Of a stretch of 12,505 bases of DNA, positions 1-6,715 are shown piece by piece. The number at the start of each line of letters is the position of its first letter. Within the stretch, counting starts at the first letter, position 1. Both the position numbers and the translations under genes were made by a program. The stretch spans positions 1-12,505 of the forward strand of contig JAKORR010000012.1 in assembly GCA_029777735.1 (NCBI GenBank), read 5' to 3'. A model generated the notes under the pieces. The model worked only from the letters and a program-made list of their open reading frames with translations. It searched no databases and was not told the origin of the DNA. The stretch is from Armatimonadota bacterium. Lineage in GTDB: Bacteria; Armatimonadota; Zipacnadia; Zipacnadales; FEN-943.

Positions 1-1227
1 GAATTGCACAAACCAGACAATGGCCACGATGGTGGACAGGCCCAGGGACAGGAAGCTAGCGCGGGCCGACATCAGCTCTCGTGCCTGGTCCGGTGGGTCT
101 CCCTTCAGGGCACGGTGCCACATCTCGCGAAAGTGCGGCAAGGCCGAGCGCACCAAGTAGGCGGCTAGGACGATGTAGGCGCCCGCCACCTGGTACCCGT
201 TCCAAATGCTGGTCGGATACAGCGGCATCGCCTCGAAGGAAGCGCCAAAGGCCGAGAACGCGACGTTCTCCGCCCGCACCAGCAGATAGAAGAACCACAG
301 CGAAAACAGCAACTGCGTTGGGAGGAAGTAGGCAAAGCCCACGGCCGCCAGGGAAAAATAGGCCGTGGTGATGTTGGCGTCGCTCCATGGTCGCCCCAGG
401 GAGGCAAGAAAGGACCCCAACGGGTACTGGACGGCGATCTGGGGTATGCCCGGATACAGGCCATGCAGTCCGTTCAGAGTGAAGATGAAGGTCGGCAGCG
501 CAAAGCCGATCCACATCAGCTTGTTGCGGAAGAACTGGTGTCCCAGCGCCGTGTCACGCGCAAGCTCGACCGGGAGTTGTACAAGCGGGAAGGTGAGCTT
601 CTCGTTGTCCACCCACTGGCGCCGAAGCAGCGAAGCCATTGCCAGGTATGCTAGCAGAAAGGCACCCACAACGATGAGCCAGTTGCACAGAGGGGCGATC
701 CAGGGACGCCAGGGAAGCTCCTGGCCCGGCCTGAGACCCTCGTAGAAGGCGCGAACTACGTACTGCTGCGGCTCACCCTTCGGATCCCAAGGAACGGACC
801 ACGCCGGGATATGGCGAAAGAAGAGATCCTCCCAGTGGTTGGCCGGCGTAGCGAAGTAGTTCACCGCGATGAGCGAGGGTATCCAGCGCTCCAGCAGCCC
901 TCGCGAAACGGTCAGGGCCGTCACGAGAATCATCAGGTACACGTAAGCGATCTCGTGGGGCTTCAGTCCCAGATGCCGCCACAAAGACGACAGCGCCAGG
1001 TTCACGAGCAGGATGAAGAGAAGTATGCCTATGGCTGCAGGCGCGAACTGGCAGATAGCGATCTGAATCGTCTTTGTGACTAGTTCGGCCCACACAACCA
1101 CAAAGCATGCCGCCACGGAACCCAACAAACCCACGACCACAGCCCGAGGAGTGAGGCCGTGGCGAGCAATATACCTATTGTCACCGTCAGAAGAACTAGA
1201 ACTAGGGGCTGCTGGTGGCTGGGACAT
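1..1227 (-). CDS. DUF6785-type polytopic membrane protein, 3' end cut by window edge
   Basis: The reading frame is open from an ATG at 1227 to base 1 (409 codons, no stop), so the C-terminus lies outside the window. The start is supported by a GAGGG Shine-Dalgarno at 1233-1237, five bases upstream. The product has a Ser/Pro-rich cytoplasmic-looking N-terminus (residues 1-25). About eight hydrophobic segments follow, near 28-48, 60-80, 95-112, 178-200, 236-256, 288-318, 346-362 and 390-408. Between segments 3 and 4 is a long Trp/Pro-rich loop (about 115-178). A loop reading RRQWVDNEKLTFPLVQLP (202-219) resembles the hallmark of DUF6785 proteins and the ERxxFP element of OPT-like transporters. 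I know no experimentally established function for the family. A transporter or membrane-bound glycan-related role is inferred from topology and from the permease gene 15 nt upstream, which suggests cotranscription. Family assignment is from memory of the motif, not a search. Confidence 0.8.
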   Translation of the reverse strand, partial: MSQPPAAPSSSSSDGDNRYIARHGLTPRAVVVGLLGSVAACFVVVWAELVTKTIQIAICQFAPAAIGILLFILLVNLALSSLWRHLGLKPHEIAYVYLMILVTALTVSRGLLERWIPSLIAVNYFATPANHWEDLFFRHIPAWSVPWDPKGEPQQYVVRAFYEGLRPGQELPWRPWIAPLCNWLIVVGAFLLAYLAMASLLRRQWVDNEKLTFPLVQLPVELARDTALGHQFFRNKLMWIGFALPTFIFTLNGLHGLYPGIPQIAVQYPLGSFLASLGRPWSDANITTAYFSLAAVGFAYFLPTQLLFSLWFFYLLVRAENVAFSAFGASFEAMPLYPTSIWNGYQVAGAYIVLAAYLVRSALPHFREMWHRALKGDPPDQARELMSARASFLSLGLSTIVAIVWFVQF

Positions 1228-1242
1228 GGCAACCCTCAACGG

Positions 1243-2193
1243 CTACACAATGGAAGCAATATACAGCCACAGTGGGGCTAGCGCAATGGAGGTCAGATTG
1301 GTGGCCAGCCAGCAGGCGTTGGCAAGCTGCACGTCCAGGGACCTGGCCTGAGCCAGCACAAGCGCCATGATGGCCGTGGGGGTTGCGACTTCTAGGAACA
1401 ACACAGGCATCAAGTCCTGGCCCATAGACGACAGACCCACGAGATGCCCAAGGGCCAGGCCCAGAGCGGGCGCGACGACGAACTTCAGTCCGTGCATGAC
1501 CAGCGCCGGGCGCCAGTAGCCCAGCATGGCCCGCACGTGCATCGATAGCCCAATGGCGAACATGTAAGAGAAAGTAATGGCGGGGACGAGAACGCTCACG
1601 ACCGGTGCCGCCAGGCTGGGCCTCGGCAGACCGCTGACCAGCAGAAGCAAGCCACAGACTGTGCCGAGGATCGGGTTGCGGCTCTGCGGCTGCGACAGAG
1701 TGTCACTCAAGACCTGGAGAGCCGCGCGCTCGCCCTCTCCATAGCGTCCTCCTACCCAGAAGCCCAACGTGAAGAAGGTAGGCATGAAGGTGGCACAATA
1801 CAGATAGCCCAGGGCCGCGCCGCGTTCGCCCAACAGCGCGTAGGCCAGGAAAGCCCCATAGGTGATGCCCACATTGGAAAACATGGCCGACGTAGCGAAG
1901 GCCCCGAGCCCCCCACCCCTCAGACCCAGCATTCGCCCCGTCACATGCCCCACAGGCCACATCAGGGCGATCATCACCACGTCCAGCACTGGCAACAGAA
2001 AAGCCCCGGGCTCCGAAGTTGAGAGTCCCCACAGCGATAGAGCAATGGGAATCGGTTCGGCGAAAGTAAGCGTAAGCCGAGTGATCTGGGGGGACACGCT
2101 CTCACTCAGACCACGACGGCGAGCCAGCCAGCCCAGCACCAAGCCCGACAGGATCACGATCACGGTTTCGGCGGCACGAAAGGACAGGCTCAT
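1243..2193 (-). CDS. AEC (auxin efflux carrier)-family permease
   Basis: This is a 316-residue integral membrane protein with about ten hydrophobic segments (near 8-26, 38-60, 65-86, 96-118, 126-148, 176-190, 195-217, 232-254, 262-283 and 294-314). It has the two-halves layout of AEC transporters. The first half carries SNVGITYGAFL (106-116), matching the conserved Asn-x-Gly stretch. The second half carries VATPTAIMALVLAQ (269-282) followed by an acidic residue and a final helix, as in this family's C-terminal repeat. Length fits AEC proteins (about 300-320). AEC members export or import small organic acids such as malonate, malate or auxin; the substrate here cannot be read from sequence. 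A bile-acid:sodium symporter-like fold is the main alternative. The start at 2193 has only a weak GGGG-type ribosome site. It lies 69 nt after the glycosidase-like gene and 15 nt before the DUF6785 gene, so it probably shares their transcript. Confidence 0.75.
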   Translation of the reverse strand: MSLSFRAAETVIVILSGLVLGWLARRRGLSESVSPQITRLTLTFAEPIPIALSLWGLSTSEPGAFLLPVLDVVMIALMWPVGHVTGRMLGLRGGGLGAFATSAMFSNVGITYGAFLAYALLGERGAALGYLYCATFMPTFFTLGFWVGGRYGEGERAALQVLSDTLSQPQSRNPILGTVCGLLLLVSGLPRPSLAAPVVSVLVPAITFSYMFAIGLSMHVRAMLGYWRPALVMHGLKFVVAPALGLALGHLVGLSSMGQDLMPVLFLEVATPTAIMALVLAQARSLDVQLANACWLATNLTSIALAPLWLYIASIV

Positions 2194-2222
2194 GGCCCCA
2201 AGGAAGGGAGGGAATGAAGATA

Positions 2223-2254
2223 GGTCGCCGGGGCGCGAATTCCGACCGGCGCCC
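2223..2254 (-). other. GC-rich inverted repeat between the glycosidase-like gene and the permease gene
   Basis: Bases 2223-2231 (GGTCGCCGG) and 2246-2254 (CCGGCGCCC) can pair over nine positions with one mismatch around a 14-nt loop. On the minus-strand transcript this hairpin begins nine bases after the TAG stop of the glycosidase-like gene. It is not followed by a U tract, so it is not a standard intrinsic terminator. It could be a weak attenuator or an mRNA-stabilising 3' structure, or chance in GC-rich DNA. Confidence 0.3.
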
Positions 2255-2262
2255 TGTGGCCG

Positions 2263-4746
2263 CTATTCCGCGGCGGGCTCGTCGGCGGATTGGTCAGGTG
2301 GGGACGCCGGCGACTGATTTCTTTCAACCCCTCCGGGATTCTCTGCCGGATTCTCCGCTGGCTCACCAGTGGGCTGGTCCTGCGCGCTGCTACCATTTTG
2401 CGCCTTCTCACCGGCTGTAGCCTGGTCTGGGGTGGCCTCCTCCGCCCGGCCCTCGGCTGCCCCTCCAGCGGTGGGTTGCGCTACTGCCTCGGGAGCTCCT
2501 CCGCCGAGAGTAAGAGCTACAATTATGGCAGAGGATGGCGGAATCGTCACGTCTACTGACGGCGATGCGAGACTGGGCTTGACCTCACCCAGTACTACCT
2601 TGACTCCCGTGACTGCTCCTTCGACGATAACCTTAGCCGGGTGCTCAGTAGAGTCGGGATTCACCAGTAGGACGACGCGCGTGTCCTTCCTGTGCCAAGC
2701 TGCTGTGAGCAAGCCCTCAGCATCGAAGTGCACGTCCGCGGCGCAGGTCTCCCCCGCCACAAGATCCGTGAGCTTGCCCAGGTCCTCGTTGATCCTGCGC
2801 AGCTCAGGCCACAGCGTGGTGCCCTGCAGGTCCCAGCCCGTGGTATGCAGGCAGTACCAACCCAGGAAGCGCGCCCCAGCTCCCAGCGCTGCGAAGGCCG
2901 AAAGCCGTAGTCTGGTAGGATCAGGCGTCGGCGTCGCCGAATCCCAACCCGCCGGCAAGACGGCGCCTACAGGTTGCCAAGGCTCGAGATTAGCCGCGAC
3001 TTCGCCTAGGATTCTATGTATCGCCCTCGGATCCGCCCCAGAGGACGCGAAGTTCACTATCACGCCGTCAGCGAAATAGCGCCAGAAATCCAGTTCGTCA
3101 GTCTTCGACACGACCGCCAGCATCGGCTGCAGGCCCGTAATCTTCTTGGCACGCACGTAAAGCTCGGGCTCATAAGAGTCGAGCCGCAGCTCGGGCTCAT
3201 CCGCTATGATCCACGCGACCACGCGCCGGTCACGTCCAATCTCGCCCAGCGCCTCCAGAAATCCCTTCACTACTGCGTCGCGATCAGGCTCGGCAACGCT
3301 GAAGGGCGCTGGCATCACTAGTCCCGGCGTCTCCTTGGGTAGGCCGCGCAGAAATCTGACGGCGGTATCACGGTTGGATGGCGCCATGATCTGTACACCG
3401 TTGAAACCGTGCTCGATCAGAGTCGGCGTCTCGGGCAACCGGGCGTGGAGCATTGTGTTGAGCACTACGCGCCGTCCCCCCAGCTCCCACCATCCCTGTT
3501 CGGTCAGCAGCTTGGGGCGTCGCTCCGCGGGCGTGGTCCACACCTCGACGCTGTCCGCGGCATCCCCAGCCTTGAGCTCAAGCAACAAGCAGCCGGGCTT
3601 CAGCGCCGGCAACTCGATACTCAACTTCGCGCCGTCGCGCGTCAGGCTCACGGCCTGGTCCTTGCCGAGCCGCGCGGTGATCTGGGCCTCAGGCGCGGCC
3701 AGCAGCGTCAGGACCGCCGTGGATGGCGCGTTTTCCACCGTCGCCACGCGGCGAGGCAGAACCATCAGCGGGCGTGCCTCGACGGTAGTGGCCACATCGT
3801 CCACCCACAGACCGCCCGTCCCCACTAACCGTAGCGTGAGGCGTAGAGCAGCGGCCTCAGCCGGGGCTATCAGCTCACCCTTGACCTCCTGCCACTTCTT
3901 GTGGTCAGTGATCGTACGTTGCATGTAGGCGCGGCGCAGGGACAATCCGGCCTGGTCGAGCAGTTCCAGCCGCACGATCAGACGGGAAGGCGTACCTAGG
4001 GTTGCCCGCGCACGCAGCGTCACACTGACGCCGCTGGGAACACCCAGCAGCTTCACGTCCTGCGAGACCCAGGGATTGATGCTGCTGCGACGCGCCAAGA
4101 GTCTCAGAGAACACTTGCCCGAATTGGCGGCAGCGCTGTCGACGCGCAAGTTGTCGCCATCAAGGGGATAGCCTTGCCACGCGGCCAAGCCAGACTCGAA
4201 ACCCCCGTTGCTGACCTTGCCAGGCTCAGGAGGCGGCAGGGGCTCCTCCGAAGGCGCCAGCTCACCTGGCTTCTGCCCGCCCGGCGGCGGTGGAGGGCCT
4301 TCGCCTGGGCGCTCCAGGGAACCTAGTGGGGGCTTTGGAGGCCCACTCTCTGCCCCTGGCCCCTGATCCTCAGGCTTCTCGGTCTCGGGCGTTTGGGTCT
4401 TGGGCTGCTGAGCCTCAGGCTTCTCGGCCTCAGGCTGTTGGGGAGCCGGCTGCTCAACTTCAGGCTGAGCAGGGGGCGCCTCGGGCGCTGGCAGCGGTGG
4501 AGGTGGTGGCTCTGGTGGTGCCTCCTGCTCGGACTCTTCCGGCGCTGGCTGGTCCCCAGGGCCAGGAGTGTCCTCGCCGGCGCCCGGAGGCTGTTCTGCA
4601 GGTTTTTCCTCATCCGCCACAGGAGAAGCATCCACGACGCGCCAACCTTCTGCTGCCATGGTCAACGTGGACTGCAGACCACCGGCCCAGCATATCGGGT
4701 TCCCGGCAGTCAGTATTACGACACTAATAAGGCAGGTATATCTCAT
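2263..4746 (-). CDS. Secreted CBM-like plus TIM-barrel glycosidase-like protein with Pro/Glu-rich linker
   Basis: From the ATG at 4746 this is 827 residues. I prefer this start over one at 4767 because it gives a compact signal peptide (MRYTCLISVVILTAGNPICWA) and overlaps the polX stop codon as TAATG, a classic coupled arrangement. Domains in order: signal peptide 1-21; a Pro/Glu/Gln/Ala-rich low-complexity linker about 45-178; a jelly-roll of CBM4/9/22 type about 180-325, opening NGGFESGLAAWQG and closing LWVDDV; a small beta domain about 335-405; a TIM-barrel-like region about 415-665; a beta domain about 670-747; and an Ala/Glu/Pro/Gln-rich tail to the end. The barrel contains VVAWIIADEPE (510-520). 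A W..xDEPE strand end is common in uncharacterised glycosidase-like proteins, and the Glu may be the acid/base residue. It is likely exported and binds or cleaves a glycan. The exact GH family and the substrate are not recognised. There is no wall-anchor or dockerin motif. Confidence 0.8.
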   Translation of the reverse strand: MRYTCLISVVILTAGNPICWAGGLQSTLTMAAEGWRVVDASPVADEEKPAEQPPGAGEDTPGPGDQPAPEESEQEAPPEPPPPPLPAPEAPPAQPEVEQPAPQQPEAEKPEAQQPKTQTPETEKPEDQGPGAESGPPKPPLGSLERPGEGPPPPPGGQKPGELAPSEEPLPPPEPGKVSNGGFESGLAAWQGYPLDGDNLRVDSAAANSGKCSLRLLARRSSINPWVSQDVKLLGVPSGVSVTLRARATLGTPSRLIVRLELLDQAGLSLRRAYMQRTITDHKKWQEVKGELIAPAEAAALRLTLRLVGTGGLWVDDVATTVEARPLMVLPRRVATVENAPSTAVLTLLAAPEAQITARLGKDQAVSLTRDGAKLSIELPALKPGCLLLELKAGDAADSVEVWTTPAERRPKLLTEQGWWELGGRRVVLNTMLHARLPETPTLIEHGFNGVQIMAPSNRDTAVRFLRGLPKETPGLVMPAPFSVAEPDRDAVVKGFLEALGEIGRDRRVVAWIIADEPELRLDSYEPELYVRAKKITGLQPMLAVVSKTDELDFWRYFADGVIVNFASSGADPRAIHRILGEVAANLEPWQPVGAVLPAGWDSATPTPDPTRLRLSAFAALGAGARFLGWYCLHTTGWDLQGTTLWPELRRINEDLGKLTDLVAGETCAADVHFDAEGLLTAAWHRKDTRVVLLVNPDSTEHPAKVIVEGAVTGVKVVLGEVKPSLASPSVDVTIPPSSAIIVALTLGGGAPEAVAQPTAGGAAEGRAEEATPDQATAGEKAQNGSSAQDQPTGEPAENPAENPGGVERNQSPASPPDQSADEPAAE
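2266..2505 (-). repeat. Low-complexity Ala/Glu/Pro/Gln-rich C-terminal tail
   Basis: The last 80 residues of the glycosidase-like protein, after the final beta-strand-like segment (SSAIIVALTL), are almost free of aromatic and aliphatic residues. They contain short near-repeats such as EPAENPAENPGG. The tail is strongly acidic and probably disordered. It matches the linker near the N-terminus in composition, so the folded core is flanked by disordered arms on both sides. Confidence 0.7.
4219..4614 (-). repeat. Pro/Glu-rich low-complexity linker with internal DNA repeats
   Basis: This stretch encodes about 130 residues that are mostly Pro, Glu, Gln and Ala, with runs such as PPEPPPPPLPAPEAPP and periodic EKPEAQQP / TEKPEDQ units. 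At DNA level the 15-mer CCTCAGGCTTCTCGG occurs exactly at 4368-4382 and 4413-4427, 45 bp apart (15 codons), consistent with expansion by repeat slippage. It is likely an extended spacer separating the membrane or secretion end from the carbohydrate-binding module. Confidence 0.8.
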
Positions 4747-4748
4747 TA
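4744..4748 (-). promoter_or_regulatory. TAATG stop/start overlap coupling polX to the glycosidase-like gene
   Basis: On the minus strand the polX stop TAA (4748-4746) shares its last A with the ATG (4746-4744) of the next gene. No clear Shine-Dalgarno sequence precedes this ATG inside the end of polX. This supports reinitiation by ribosomes finishing polX, and it decides the start of the downstream gene in favour of 4746. Confidence 0.65.
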
Positions 4749-6497
4749 GCGACGTTTTCTGAACCACGAGCGCAGATCTTCAAGATTCCAGGTATTAACG
4801 ACGTCGGCCGCCTCGATCCAGCCGCGTCGTGCGGTGTAGACGCCATACTGCATAAAGCCCAGATGTGCGACGTCGTGACTGTCGGTGTTGATCGTCAGCC
4901 GCACGCCACGGTCGCGAGCGCGGCGAGCGTCTACATCGCAAAGGTCCAACCTGTTGGGGAAGGCGTTGATCTCCAGGGCCACGTCGTGCGACGCCGCAGC
5001 CTCAAGGACCGCGTCCAAATGCAGACCATAGGCGTCGCGCTTCAGCAACACCCGCCCCGTCGGATGCCCAACAAAATCAATAAGGCCCGACTCAATCGCC
5101 CCCACCACCCGCGTCGTCATTCTGTCGGCGTCCGGTGTGAAGCCCTGATGCACCGACCCCACGATGTAGTCGAACAACTGGTAGACTTCCTCAGGTATGT
5201 CGATTGTTCCGTCGGGCAAGATGTCGGCCTCCAGCCCGTGCAGCACGGTGAATTTCACACCCTGCCCTTCGTACTCAGCGTTGGCCTCGACGATCTCGTC
5301 GTGCTGCCAGCGTACCTCGTCGGACGTCATACCCCCAGCGACGTAGAGGCTGGGGGAATGGTCCGTTATGCCGATGAACCGGTATCCCAAGGCCCGGGCG
5401 GCCTCTGCCATCTCCCGGACGGACTGATGGCCATCGGAGTAACGCGTGTGCACCTGCAAGTCGCCCTTGATGTCGCCTGGCTCGATGAGGGCAGGGAGTG
5501 TCCCGGCCTCGGCGGCCTCTATCTCGCCCCGGTTCTCGCGCAGTTCGGGTGGGATCCAGGGTAAGTCGATGGCCGCGTAGACCTCTTCCTCGTCGCGCCC
5601 GGCGACCAGATCGCCCTTGGCGTCGCCTTCCTCAACGAACACGCCATATTCGTTGATCGTCAGACCTTTCTGATTGGCCCTGTAGCGCACCGAGATGTTG
5701 TGCTGTTGCGACCCGGTGAAGTACTGCAGCGCGGCGCCGAAGCTCTCCTGAGGCACCACACGCAAATCAACCTGACGACCGCTCTCGAGCCTTGCCGAGA
5801 CCTTGGTGTCGCCAGCGGCTATGACCTCAACCAGCTCCTCGAAACCCCGGAAGGCCTCGCAGACCCGCGCGGGCTGCTCGGACGTCACCAGCAGATCCAA
5901 ATCGCCCACGGTCTCGCGGCGGCGACGCACCGACCCGGCGATCTCGGCCTGCGCGACCTCCGGCAGGGCACGCAGCTTAGCTAGAAGCCCCTTCGCCACA
6001 GGCAACACGTCGGCCAGGAGCCCTCGCTCAGAGGCCTGCAGGTACAGCTCGATGTTGTGCAACAGGCGCTCCTCGGTCTTCGCGCCGAAGCCCGGAAGTG
6101 TACGCAGGCGTCCAGCGCGCGCGGCTTGCTCCAGCTCAGCAATGCTCGAGATGTGCAGTTCCTGGAACACCCGGGCGGCGCTGCGCGGCCCAAAGCCCGG
6201 GATATTGAGCATCTCGACGACACCCTCAGGGTACTTAGCCCGTAGTTCTTCCAGATAGCCGATTTGCCCTGTGTCCAGATATTCCGCAATCTTCTCCGCT
6301 AGGGACTTACCTATGCCGGGGACGGTGGTCAGCTTCCTCTGGGCGTGCAGGTTCGCCAGTTCCTCGGGATAGCCGCGAACCGTTTCCGCGGCACGACGAT
6401 AGCTCCGCAATCGAAACTGGTCGGCGTTGTCCAGTTCAAGAAGGTCCGCCAGTCGGTCCAACACGTCCGCAATGTCCGCGTTCGTGACCCTGGGCAT
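4746..6497 (-). CDS. polX: DNA polymerase/3'-5' exonuclease PolX
   Basis: Bacterial family X polymerase: gap-filling synthesis in DNA repair, with a C-terminal PHP domain for 3'-5' exonuclease or AP-endonuclease activity. From the ATG at 6497 it is 583 residues, the usual PolX length (about 570-580), and opens with the typical TNADIADVLDRLADLLEL. Three helix-hairpin-helix loops are visible: VPGIGKSLAEKI (59-70), IPGFGPRSAARVF (99-111) and LPGFGAKTEERL (134-145). The nucleotidyltransferase motif GSVRRRRETVGDLDLLV (188-204) gives catalytic Asp199 and Asp201, with the third, Asp244, in VDLRVV. The PHP domain shows GDLQVHTRYSDG (345-356), ITDHS (377-381), GLEADI (421-426), GSVHQ (447-451), VGHPTGR (476-482) and NTDSHD (537-542). 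The first PHP motif has Gln348 where HxH is common. An in-frame ATG at 6521, with its own GAGGA site, would add eight residues, and a still longer frame runs to 6605. It overlaps the next gene by one base. Confidence 0.95.
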   Translation of the reverse strand: MPRVTNADIADVLDRLADLLELDNADQFRLRSYRRAAETVRGYPEELANLHAQRKLTTVPGIGKSLAEKIAEYLDTGQIGYLEELRAKYPEGVVEMLNIPGFGPRSAARVFQELHISSIAELEQAARAGRLRTLPGFGAKTEERLLHNIELYLQASERGLLADVLPVAKGLLAKLRALPEVAQAEIAGSVRRRRETVGDLDLLVTSEQPARVCEAFRGFEELVEVIAAGDTKVSARLESGRQVDLRVVPQESFGAALQYFTGSQQHNISVRYRANQKGLTINEYGVFVEEGDAKGDLVAGRDEEEVYAAIDLPWIPPELRENRGEIEAAEAGTLPALIEPGDIKGDLQVHTRYSDGHQSVREMAEAARALGYRFIGITDHSPSLYVAGGMTSDEVRWQHDEIVEANAEYEGQGVKFTVLHGLEADILPDGTIDIPEEVYQLFDYIVGSVHQGFTPDADRMTTRVVGAIESGLIDFVGHPTGRVLLKRDAYGLHLDAVLEAAASHDVALEINAFPNRLDLCDVDARRARDRGVRLTINTDSHDVAHLGFMQYGVYTARRGWIEAADVVNTWNLEDLRSWFRKRR

Positions 6498-6501
6498 TCC
6501 T

Positions 6502-6511
6502 ATCACCCCTC
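6502..6511 (-). promoter_or_regulatory. Strong ribosome binding site deciding the polX start
   Basis: The minus strand reads GAGGGGTGAT here, close to the full anti-16S complement, with eight bases between the GAGGGG core and the ATG at 6497. A second, weaker site (GAGGA at 6529-6533, seven bases before the ATG at 6521) means a slightly longer N-terminus cannot be excluded. Family N-terminal conservation begins just after the 6497 start. Confidence 0.6.
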
Positions 6512-6715
6512 GCGTACCCATTGTAAGTTCCTCGCCGACAAGGAAGGAAGCCTTCGCCTGACACAACGGCGAATACCCCACCACCTGAATGAGGCTGCTC
6601 GCCACGCTCGTGCCAGGAGAAGCTTGTCTTCGCAGGGCCTCGCCTCGGAACGACTACACGTAGCGCGCAGCCTGGCCGCTTTCTTCAGACCCGTCGAGCC
6701 ACGCCTCCTGGGCCT

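Noticed and set aside
56..1108. Several short frames on both strands in the first kilobase
   Set aside because: They are out of frame with the continuous membrane-protein frame from 1227 to base 1, which has clear transmembrane segments and a family motif.
2369..3928. Long plus-strand reading frames (236 and 240 codons) opposite the glycosidase-like gene
   Set aside because: They are antisense to a convincing signal-peptide/CBM/barrel protein, are rich in Arg/Ser/Pro as expected of shadow frames in GC-rich DNA, and show no recognisable domain.
4863..5564. Plus-strand frame of 233 codons opposite the PHP domain of polX
   Set aside because: The minus strand here carries conserved PHP motifs, and the plus-strand translation has no domain-like pattern and no convincing ribosome site.
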